Of a stretch of DNA of 64,000 nt, positions 42,925 through 53,869 are shown piece after piece. The first letter of the stretch is position 1. Every line of letters begins with the position of its first letter. The notes beneath the pieces were generated by a model. That model searched no databases. It was not told the DNA's origin and saw only the letters and a program-made list of their open reading frames with translations. This stretch comes from Apiosordaria backusii (Eukaryota; Ascomycota; Sordariomycetes; Sordariales; Lasiosphaeriaceae): contig JAUKTV010000005.1 in the NCBI GenBank assembly GCA_030549205.1, positions 372,001 through 436,000 on the forward strand. The letters run 5' to 3'. The position numbers were made by a program, and so were the translations under genes.

Positions 42925-43399
42925 ATCTTTTTTTGTTGTCAAAGTTATCAGTCAGGTTGTATATATGAGGGTTATGGATGAAGCAGCCCAGCGAGAGGGT
43001 AGCGGTAGAACGGGATGAGGTGAATTCGGGATGAAGAATCATGGCATGTACGACGGCGTTTGTTTCTTTTTGAACAGGGTTTTTATGGGATATATTATAG
43101 GCGTTTATTATTAGGTATTACAGAGCGAATTCTACCTGCCATCATCAAACCATACCAAAACGGAGCATTCCCTGAATCAACCCTCAAGTAACCGTTCAAA
43201 AAAACAAGCTGAAACTGTTGATGGAAGTTTTATTCTGAATTACTATTAATAATACTGGTATGATTCAAACACTGCTTAGACTGGATCTGGCCAGTCTTTT
43301 AATCCCAACCCTCTCTGCCTTTCACCCTCCACCCCCCCTTAATATCACCTCAACCTCACTCACTCACTCACTATCCCAATCACTCAACACAACCTCATA
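42925..43399. other. Convergent 3' region
   Basis: Separates the converging transporter and peroxiredoxin-like genes. The AT-rich parts (43070-43110 and 43225-43258) probably contain both polyadenylation regions. Confidence 0.4.
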
Positions 43400-43945
43400 C
43401 TACTTCAGTTGCTGTCCCTCATCCCCCCCTTCTCCTTCCTTCTTAACCCCCCTCCCCTCCCCCTTTTTGCTTCTCCCCCCCCTCCTCCCCACCAACGCCT
43501 CCACCACCCCCCCTTTTTCAAAATCCGGAATCTCATCTACTTGTCTCCCCACCCACACCCACCTCACAGTTCCACTCTTATCAACCCCAAACGCGGCCCC
43601 CTGCTGCCATTTACTCCCCCCTTGATATTTTCCATGGCCCCTATGATCCAAACTGGTGACATTGGTCGGTGTTGTAACAGGGACTTTGAGGTTCTCGACA
43701 AACCAGTCGTACCAGGATCTGTTCTGCCCCAGCCCCCAGGCATGGTAGAGAGATAAAGAGGGATCGGGGAGGACGGAGGAGATGGACCAGAGACCGCCGA
43801 GGGAGATGATCCATTCGTCGGTTTCGGGGGCGGGGGATTGGGTTATGGTTAGGCAGGTGATGGAGGGGTGGTGGGTTGAGAAGGTGGTGAGGTTGGTGAA
43901 GGTTTGGGCTGCGACTGGAGAATGGTGAGCACCGAAGATAGATAA

Positions 43946-43978
<33 letters not shown>

Positions 43979-44395
43979 GACAGATAGAGAAAGAGGGGGG
44001 GGCCGGGGGGTGGTTTGGGGAGAATGATAAGAATGAGGTTACGTACAAGGGCACCCGCATACTCTTAAAAATACTACTAGGAGTGGCTTCTCGGTTGGGA
44101 ATGTGACGGTTGGTCCGAGGCTGGGGGCTCGGTCGCCTATTCGCGGTGGGTGAACTTCCAACTCTTTGCCTTGTTGCGGTGGTTGATGTTGTTGTTGATG
44201 ATCTTGCTGGCTGCTGTTACTGTTACCACCACCACCGGGCTGAATAACAGAGGAGTAATAAGACGGCGGTGGGAGTTCTTGTTCGTTGCGGAGGGGGTTG
44301 AGATTGGAGTGGGCGTGTGCTGCGGGGGGTGGGCCAGGGGGACCGGGTGGTTGTTGTTGGGACGGAGGAGGGGGGGATTGGGAGGAGGGCCACAT
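43400..44395 (-). CDS. AhpC/TSA-like (PRXL2/AAED1-type) thioredoxin-fold protein, 2 exons
   Basis: Exon 1 is 44395-44047 and exon 2 is 43914-43400 (287 aa). The 132-nt intron starts GTACGT, ends TCTCCAG and contains a GATA microsatellite. The first about 100 residues are Pro/Gln-rich and disordered. The fold begins at PLLVVFLRVCGCPFAAQTFT, where Cys113 and Cys115 lie at the position of the peroxidatic cysteine loop, followed by THHPSITCLTITQSP and DEWIISLGGLW. The later part, VPVTTPTNVTSLDHRGHGKY with QGAAFGVDKSGTVRWVWVG, fits the AhpC/TSA antioxidant family. Splicing is required: no single frame covers both parts. Activity as a peroxidase is unproven, and the C-terminal Gly/Lys-rich tail is low complexity. 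Confidence 0.83.
43937..43978. repeat. GATA tetranucleotide microsatellite in an intron
   Basis: About ten GATA units with one AATA interruption, lying inside the intron of the peroxiredoxin-like gene. Length variation could affect its splicing. Confidence 0.9.
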
Positions 44396-45505
44396 CTCTT
44401 ATCAGATATATCTACGAGTGGTTTGGAATGGTAGGAATTAGAAAGTGTAAGAGCAAAAAGATATGCAATAAAACTGCGTGATTGGTTGGTGGTGATTTGT
44501 TCCTGAGGTTGAGGCTCTTGTGTAGGTACCTAGCTCAGGTGGGTGTGTGATACCAAGTCAGGTAGGTAGCTCCTACCACACACACTTAGAGCTAGCTACC
44601 TAGCTCACGCTGTCGTCATCGTTTTCAACCCGTCTCTTTGATGATGTGCTATCTACTTCAATCCAGAGCTTAGAACCCCCCACCATTCCATTGATTCCTC
44701 CCACTCTCAATCAAATCGATCAAAGGTACCAATTAACTGGGACAAACCCTCCCACTCTACCCATCGTTCCCAAAAAAAGGCAAGACCACTCCCACCCCCT
44801 TCAGATCAACCCAAACTCAAACTCAACCAACCCCCTGAATCTAGCTAATGCAGCATTGTAAGTAAACCTCCGAATGTACTAAACTTGTAGCATGGGATTG
44901 GTCAGTTCCCTCCGAGACTTGTTCCCGCTGCCTCCAGCTAGACAGGGTTCGGAGTCTAGCTGTACTATCCACGCACCCAATTTCACCTACACAAATCTGA
45001 CTAAGGGCAGCCAGGCAGCGACCATCTTTGCTGACGAAGATTACCTACCTGACCTACCTGGGCACTTATTGCACTACCCCGTTTTTGGGTTGCCTCTTGG
45101 GGGTGGGTGACCAGAGATAAAACAACGACACCTCGTGCTCTTGAAAACTCTGGTGATATTCTTTCCAATTCCCCCCACCCCACGCCTTCCAGTTCACGGT
45201 ACCTTACTCACCTCCACCATACATTCCTTCCACACCATCCGACAGAACTAGTGTTATGTTTTGAGCCTGCCAAAAGAGAAAGGTTTCTATAAATAAATAT
45301 ATATATATACGTTTCTTTCAGATCGAATGTCAAGTAAGTTAGTTGCCCGGGTATCTATCTTTCTTTCCTCCCAAAAATCCCATATTTCCCTACGAGAATA
45401 CCCTTATATCAAATCATATCATATATACCATTGTACACCAACCCAGAAGAATATGTTCAAGCAACCTCCCCCTCTAATGTTTAAAGTAACTCCCTCCCCC
45501 CCTCC
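44396..45505. other. Promoter of the peroxiredoxin-like gene and 3' end of the Zn-cluster gene
   Basis: About 1.1 kb between two minus-strand genes. Palindromic GTAGGTAC/TAGCTAGC-type short motifs cluster at about 44520-44610, and there is an AT-run at 45292-45310. Nothing coding. Confidence 0.4.
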
Positions 45506-48161
45506 TTAACAAACCACACTCTCAGTCAGCACATCCCACTCCCCATCCAAACCCCCCAACTTCCTAAACATCATCACCCAGCTACTCCCATCCTCCTTCT
45601 CCGGCCCCAGTATCGACTCCCTAACCCGATACCTCTCCGGCACATCATACGGCGCATCCCCGCTCCTCCTCAACGGTTGCTGCTGCAACGACAACAGCTG
45701 ATGATGCATCCCATTCCCATTCCCATTATTATTCCCCATCCCCATCCCCGTCCCCATCCCCCCCATCCCATACCCTCCCCCACCTCCCCCACCAGCAAGA
45801 ACAAACTCCATCCCTCCATACCCACCATTATTACTCCCATGATACCCCATCTGATAACCTCCCCCAAAAGAATCAATAGCATGCATCTCAGGCGACCCCT
45901 CACTCCCCACACTAGGCGACCCGACACTTTGCGACTGTGAGAGCATGGCACCACTCCCAAAAGGATCATCATCCCTCGGAGTAGGGGGTTCGAGTGCGAT
46001 CCCAGGGGTGTTGTTGGCGACACCAACACTCCTCCCGCTACCACCACCACCACCACCACCAGTCCCACCACCACCGACAAAAATCGTCTGCTGGGCTGAA
46101 CCTAGGTCGTCAAGGGAAGAAGCGATAGAAGGCGCCACGCTAAAGCTATGCGCTGAGGAGACCTCCGCGGTGGTGGTGGTGTCGAACAGCAGCGACGGGT
46201 CGATGGGCATGTGGTGCTGGCTGGGGATGCCGCCGTATTCTACAGACATGGAGGTGGTGCTGGAGGATACCGGCCTGTTGTTTACAGATACTGGGACGGT
46301 GTCAAACAGCCCGAATTGTTGTTGTTGTTGCTGTTGCGATGGTGGTGGTTGTGTGACGGCAGTGTGGTGGTGGTGACTGAGGAAATTATCAGGAAACGGC
46401 ACGCCCTCTAGATTTCCCGACCCAACCCCCCACGCGTCTCCAGGGCCAAAGTTGTATGGGAACTCCTGGATGTTGTGTTCTGGCGGGGATACCGATCTCG
46501 AGTTTCTCTGCGCGGCCGCATCGCGGAGGTGCTTCTCCTCGAGCTTCATCGTGTGCTCGGCGATTGTCGCCATCACGTTCGCCCTCCACAGATTTTCTCT
46601 CCGGCCTGGGTTTCTCCGCAAGAGGTCGAGAGCTGCCCTTCGGATCATGGGATGTCTGCACTTTGCCGCGACAAAATAGAGGGGCGCAATGACGTGCATT
46701 TCAAAGGTGAACATGGCCGATAACCTCCTGGTGTCTGGGCCGTTGTTGGGCGGCGCTTTTGTGGAGGGATTTGGTGGCGAGAGGAGAGTGTTGATAAACT
46801 CGGATGCTAACGGGATGATGGCGGAGAAGGTGTCAACGTAGTCGTCAAAGACTGTTTCGTGCCGACTCAAGGCAGTGGAAACCCAGATAAACGTTGTGTG
46901 GACGTGAACCTGGATCAAAGCGATGGATCCAGGGGGCGCTTCTTTCGCCTTTGTCGACCGGTACAGCGAAAAGGCAACGTTGAACTTGGCGAGCTTTCGG
47001 AGGAGAACGTCTTGTTCGAGTTCGAAAGCTCTCATGTCCTCCTCGGGCACTTTGCTGATTTTGGCCGCGTGCGACTTTTTGGCAAACCTCAGACATTGGT
47101 CCATGAAATCGTACAAGGCGTATCGGACCTCGTCAATGGTTTTGAAGACCATGGGGACCTCGGTGAAAGTCTTCAGGGGCGCTGGGATGGCTGTGGGAGC
47201 GCACCCAAGCATGAGCGAAGTAAGGGACATTCGGGTGTACATGGGCACGAGGTGTTGTTTGATGAGGTCGATTTCGGGTGATCGACCTGTTACTCTTGGG
47301 CCGAGTTGGCTGAGAATTTGCCGGCCTTGCTCGAGGTGGATTAGAGACTCCTTGTCTTTGCTCTGCATGAGTTCGATGCAAACGAACAGCACGCAGGTGA
47401 GCAGTGGTACTAATGGCCGAGCGTTGACAGTCCGCATTTGTTCGAGCAGGCAGGCGATGGCCCGGTTGTATTGATAAAGGGCAAAGGAGCTTCGGTTCTC
47501 GGTGTCGCTGCTGTGAAGCATAGGGGGCATCATGGCGGCCTGCACCATGCCCTCATGTAAGCTGCTGACGGCGAGGACGGCATGCCTCACTGCTGGCTCT
47601 GTCTGGCATATTTGGAGGACCAGCACCCGAAAGAAAGCCCCGTCGTGATCCGCGGCGAGACATGGCGCTGTGACGTGCTGGAAGAAGTGAAAGGCTCGCT
47701 TTTCATCCCCGGTAGCCCACTCAAAAAGGGTGGCCAGTGGAGCATGAGGTTCTCCTACACCATTTTGCCCGAGGCCACCGGACCGGCGCCGACGTTGTGA
47801 TATGGCTTTGGCATCTAGATAACCGTCACACCTTCGCCCGGTCTTGGTGCAACGCATGCAGAATGGCTTTTCTTCGTCACATTTGACCTTGCGAATTCTA
47901 TCCGCAGCGGACGAGACGAGTCCGAGGTTAGCTTGCGTCGTGGGAGCGAGGAGGCAGGGGAAGGGTGGGTAAGGGAGAGAGGCTCGCGGCTATAACAGCC
48001 AGTCGCGGGTGGATGCAGGATAACAGTCAAAAGGAAAAAAAAAAGTCTCGCACTTACTTGCATGTTATACAACCGGTCCTGACCTTCTTGGATCCTTTCC
48101 TCCCAGACCTGATCAACTGTGATGACGATGGCGGGGACATCGAGTCCGAGTTGTGAGCCAT
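45506..48161 (-). CDS. Zn(II)2Cys6 fungal transcription factor, 2 exons
   Basis: Exon 1 is 48161-48058 and exon 2 is 47897-45506 (831 aa). The 160-nt intron (GTAAGT donor, GGATAG acceptor) splits the zinc cluster. The joined motif is C-x2-C-x6-C-x6-C-x2-C-x6-C with Cys at residues 31, 34, 41, 48, 51 and 58 (CITCKIRKVKC and CMRCTKTGRRC). This is the binuclear zinc DNA-binding domain of fungal regulators. The middle region (FHFFQHVTAPCLAADHDGAF; EPAVRHAVLAVSSLHE) is typical of the fungal-specific regulatory domain near the C-terminal side. The last third has Gln, Gly, Ser and Pro runs. The target genes cannot be inferred; the adjacent peroxiredoxin-like gene is on the same strand but no link is shown. 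Confidence 0.93.
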
Positions 48162-51100
48162 TTTGTTTTATCGTTGCGTCGCCCCCCTCTTCAGTCCCTT
48201 CTTGTTACTACTTTCGGTAACTTGCTCCTAGTCTCTTCTTCTTCGCTATCCTGGTGTGCACGTCTTCGTCCGTCCGGGTGGGTTTGGTTGTAGCACAAAA
48301 GCAGGTTCGTCCGAGAAATGGACCTTTGCCAGAAACAGAAGCAGCAACGAGAGTGGTCGAGCTCTTGGATATAAGTGCCAACGGCGAGCACCCCTTGTTA
48401 GAGCTTGGGGAAAACCACCCTCATGGGTGAGCGGTGGGCCGACTACCTAGTAGGAACCAACCACGCGCGGTTCTTTTTTAGCAGGACATCAAGGATCTGA
48501 CCTGCTGCTTGTACTTGTTGCGGTGCTCCGCCTGTCCCGCACGAACCCGCCATGCCACACAAGAGAAAAGAAGCGTTGCTCCGCCGCCGGGTGTACACAG
48601 CATACGCGGAGAGTGGAGGGGAAGGGTCAAAGAAGGTGGGGAGGACGGTCCAAGGTACGTAGAGAGTGTGCGTAGCTGGTATAGCATGTACTGTACCCTG
48701 CCAAGCAGGGGGCTAGACATGAAGGGTCAGGGAACGTTGAATGGAAGCGACATAGAAACCACAACTACGCGCCCAGTACAGCGGTGCTAGAGAGGCACCT
48801 AGCCCTAGAATGGGTGCCTTACAGGTACCTCATAGGCCGTGCCCCATTGGATACGCCGCAGAGAAGCAGCAGCCAAGAGCTGGGCCGGACAGGCATGGGT
48901 GAATGGAAGATTGCTGTGGACATGCAGCTGGCTTATCCCCGATACTTAGTCGGTAACAGCAAATACGCCCTGCGGAAGGTAGAGGAGGTGGCATGGCAGT
49001 TAAGGCAGCAGGGAGACAGACACGTATCGAGCTATACCTACCTAGTAGGAAGCTGTAGTGTACTGACTGATGGATGACTGGACAGATCTTCCGTGCGCTG
49101 GAACCTCTTCGACTGGTGGGCGGCGGAGACATTCCAACGTCGACGGGCGGGGACGGGGAACAAAGTCAGTTTCCATCAATTGGGTGAACCTGTCCTGCTT
49201 GTGGCTTGTGTTTGCCGCGTGCCAAGCGAAGTGCCGTGTGTTTGAGGGGAAGTGAGTTGCTGTGTTGTCCGTAGAAAGCTAGTGTCGAGGCATCATGACT
49301 GTTGTGTAACCTAGGATGAGAAAGAACCGTTGCACAAACTGCGCTTATCTGCTCAGACAGTTGACCATGACTGGTTGGTTCGCTCGTGGCGACAAGCAAT
49401 AAGAAGAATCCGGTATCGATCAACCCAAGCCCTGCGCGGTTCTGTCATTTCATGCACCTCTTCACACCCACCACCGCGGTTATGGAAGGCGCCATTCTCT
49501 ATCTACCGTCGTACACGGCGGAGAAGATGAAAAGGCCGAGGAGGGGGGAGCAGAAGAGGGGAAATCCAGAAATCAGAAGCCAGAGACCAGATACCAACTG
49601 GCCAGGGCCCCAGACATTTGTCATTGTCCCTCGGGCCCGAGCCGTGTGAACCCTGTGTAAGGTATGAACCAGAATATCTGGCTCTTCTCGACGGTGATGG
49701 AACGATTAATAGAAGCACTTGATTCGAAATTGAAACGACAACGCCCCGTAAATGGACCACACCTCGGTGACATCGGTGGTAGCGCTACCCAATCGAGCCC
49801 TCTGGCCCGCGATCCTTTGCGCCAAGCCTGATGTTTCCTTGACTCTCACTGCTGTGTTTGATTTCTCAGCCCTGTGGCAAGTGGGGCCAGTGCCGTGGAC
49901 GTTGGACGGCTTGGGGAAGCAGACGAGGTGGGGTAAAACTGCGAGGGCAAATGGAGGAGAAGACTGTCATGATGACTGCATAACCAAAGGATGAACAAGC
50001 TAAGTTGCCGCGTAAGGCTCCGTGGCCCTATCGGCTGGTGTATCGAGACTGAAGTGATGATCCGTCTAGATGTATACCACGCCGTTGCAACCTCGCCCTA
50101 CAAGATAGATGATCGTCAGTCAAGCTGCTACAACCAAGACAACATGTCTCTCTTCGCCGAAGAATGCCGCATTGCCTTTCGACAGCGCTCAAGGAGAGGT
50201 AGCAGGTCCTTGGTAACGGCCTCTGAAACTCGCATATCTGGGCCATCTCAACTCAAGCCCACCCAAATCACTAATGATCCTTCCGGGTGGCTACTGGGCC
50301 CCGCGATCCAAGGGGAAGGCACAGCAAGTCAACCATGAAACCTTTCCATTCTATCATGAAAATGAAAACACATGAGGCAAGGAACTCGTGTGGCCGCGGG
50401 TGCCGTGAAACACCAACTCGGCCGGGCTCCAATGGATTTCTTGGTGCCTGCGGCGCAGTTATGACGGTGTATCCCACCCACGATAACTTTCTCTCAGCCA
50501 CGGACTGCAAGGTTCTTCGGCAAGTCGTCCACTGCATGGGGTTAGTGAGGTTGTAGCGTTCCGCTGCAGAGAATTAACCTTGAAAGAATGCTCCCGCATC
50601 CAGGCCAATCAGCATCGCGAGTGCGTATAGCTCCCTGGTATAGTCGTTTTTGTTAACAACCCCCAGATTTCACAACGACCTCAAGCCACAAGTCAACGGT
50701 CGACACTGTTCCGCCGTCTCGCCCGGTTTTAATTTCCGTGCTGGCCCCGTCATTCTTTCTGGGCTTGTTTCTCGGCGACATACCGGTGATGGGATTGTCC
50801 GATTTTGCCGTTGCTTTGGAATCGATGTTTTGTCAGCACACAGCCATCCTCGACACCGCTCTTCTGTCCGCCACCGCTTCAGCCCGTAACATTGAGTGAG
50901 CCAAGCGATTCGTGAGAGACTTAATTAATATGTGACATTGATAACATGATAGTCTTTGTTCGTATCGTCTCATTGGGCTGTGTGGACACCGTCTCCCATT
51001 GCATTTTCAGAATGGAAAAGGGATGCCTGGAAGCGATGTCTTCCTGTAAGGCATTCTCCGAAATGAAGAAAAGACCAAAACAGAAAGCAGGGCTTGGGGC

Positions 51101-53869
51101 TCAGGCCAAGCCTGTATTTGTATAGATAGGTCAAAAAGGTATCTGGGCGCTTGTTTGACCGAAGGTGAGTGTGGTGACAATATGTTGAATTGATTGGGCG
51201 CCTCGGACTTTGAACATCGCACTTAATTGTGGATACCGCACAGCGTCAGGTATGTACATACTGTCCATGGTATTCAACAACCTTATCTGCTTCCTAGGAC
51301 ATTGTAAAGTAACTTGCCCCTGAATGTAGGAACTTTGGAGGGATTTGTCTTGCCACATTCTCACTTATTAGGTGATGGCACAGTCGTGTGTCCTTCCCAG
51401 ATCGTTTGAGCCTGGAGGGGATAAGGGCCAATTCTGCAATCAATTGTCAGCATACAATAATCCCAATGAAAAGAACAACACCCAATCAACCAGAGACAAA
51501 ATAACGGACACTCATGTTTTGAAGAAACCAATGAATAAGCCTACCAGATGCCTTGCCAACGCAAGGACAGCAGCATATGTTTATAGGTGGCCGCCCAGCG
51601 CCAGATGAAAACGATGTGTCGATTCAGATCTCCGAAAGTCCACAGCTATGTAGCGGAGATCTGGCCTGACAGAAAGCCTCAAAAGCTTATTCTCAGTTCT
51701 GACCTCAGGCCCGGCAGGTTGGGAGCGCGGCTATGCTGCGGGAGGGGTGAAGGTTCAAGCGGCCGTGTAACCGGTTCCCGGTCAGTAGCTGCTTCTCCCC
51801 CACACAAACTACCAACAAGCTCCCGTCCAAATCGTGTGCCACAGTGGCCAGAGAGATCTGAGACCCTGCTTCTCTGCAGCCCTAAGCTTCTTGCGGGGGC
51901 GAGGTTTCCAGGCAGACGTGCCAGCCGCGCTCCTTCAGACCGCCAGAGGGGCGCAACATGTTTTGGTGGATGAAGAGCACAGCCACTACCCCAAGGACTC
52001 ATCTTGTTATTGAGTCACGGTTCTTGTTGATCCGGTTGCTTTCTAGGCCTTTGTATGTGAGGGAGAACTTGTGAGTTGAGTTGTTGACCTTGATCATTGC
52101 CTATGATCCCAGCAAAAATGGCCGAAGGAATGTAACTGCTATTGCCTGGCATCCCTCGACGGAGGTAGGCCAATGTAGCTGCCGGTGATTATCGTAGGTA
52201 AGTGAGTCGAAAAGGAGAGCGTGGCTCTGTCCAGTCGAGTGGTGCGGACAGATGGGACGAGGAGATGTATGACCCAGGAGCTCATCAAAGGTGGCTGGCG
52301 ATCGTGCCTTGGACATGAGCCTAAGATTGAACATGAACCTCGCTGGACTGGTTTGGGGAAGGCGTGGTGAGTCTTGGACCATCAACTCTAGCTGTACAAC
52401 TCGACGTTTTCCCGGGGGCAAGGCGTTCCAGCTATACTTGGCAACTTTGTGTTCCGAGACACCAGAGGATTGTTGAGGAAGACGTCAGTCAGCTCAAGTT
52501 TCGTCCTGCTGTGAATGGTCATGAACAGCAGAGAAAGAAAACACGTTTGCTGAGCACTCGTGTACAGTCTCCCTGTCAGCAAGAGCTGGTGTCTGTTGAA
52601 AGACAAAAGATCTGTCCTTAGTTCTCGCTTGCCAGTCCTCTCTGATTGCTAGGATCGTACGTGGAGACGGAATCAAGTGCTGCTCTAATTCTGCGAGGTG
52701 ATATGTTCTTTAACGGTCTCGGCAACTGGAGGGAAACCACCCACACGGCCGGAAACATGCTGTTCGCAGAGTACCAAGGTTTCAGGTGCTGAATTAAAGG
52801 TAGAGAGAGGCGTTTGATGCGGGCAGGAGCTGCAATAAGGTACCTGGTATGCTCCGGGTTTCTTGGCTGCCGGTCGGTGTTGTTCCGGCAGTTGGTCACC
52901 ACGGCCAAGCTAGGATTGGCCGATCCCGAACCGCCGGCCGAGTGCCAGGATCAGGATGCCAAGGCCGGGGCCGAATGTGGGGTCAAACGTCTTGGCTGCC
53001 GTAGATATTGAATCAGTCAGGGACGACTCTGTGAAGGTTAGGATGAACATCGTAGTTATTGTGAACAAGATCTCAAGGCGAGCAAGCTGAGCTGAAGGTC
53101 CTGTGTATCCGTTTTCAGCCTTGGGTCGCACATGCTATGAGCTATCGGTCCACGTCGGGTCTCCGTGATGGATTGTTGGAGTCCGCTGCATGAAGCAAGA
53201 CCCCCCAGCCAGTGGCAACGCGGGGCAAGCTCTGCAACCTGGAACATGGCCATGGCGTAGCCTCGTCTGCTGAGGGCGAAGGTACAGTTCAGCTCAGACT
53301 GACAAACCTACTCAACAAAAGAATTAGGAGCAAAGAGTACATAAGAAAATGCTTGTTTGCATGTGTAGAAGTTTAGGTCAGCATTGCTGAGTGAAACGGT
53401 GGGCGGTGTGGAATCTCTTCGAAGCTTCACCTCTGTCGAGGGGCAGCTGGAAAGAGGGGAGCTCGGGCCAGTTGACAGCGATAAAGAGCGATAAGCGGTG
53501 CCTGACCTGTCCTCAGCGCTCTTGCTGGGCGAAAACGCACGGACTTTTGCCGCCTGGCAGTGGCAGGACCCGCACTCGTCATCCGAGTGGCCGCCTAGAG
53601 ATCGCCTCTGGGAACCTGGCCAACCTTACCAAACCACTTGCAACGAAGCCAGAGTCGGTGGTGGTCTTTAACTTTCCATCTCATCTTCAACTCAATTTTC
53701 ACTTGTTGCAGATAAAACTCTGCCATCGTTTTCGTTTGGAGAGCCTACCCACTCTCCCAGAAACAACACCTGCCATCAACAACCCCGCCAACCTGCCACT
53801 TCGTTTCCGCTCCGCTCCCATACATCATCGACGAGTTTCCCACTTTACATCATCACAAATACCAACAAG
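48162..53869. other. 5.7-kb region without a supported gene
   Basis: This spans from the Zn-cluster gene start to CDC48, so it includes two divergent promoters. Open frames reach 128 codons (51587-51973 plus), but none shows a domain, a biased codon pattern or convincing splice sites. I found no repeat array, transposon ends or tRNA. Long upstream regions are common for fungal transcription factor genes. Confidence 0.4.
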
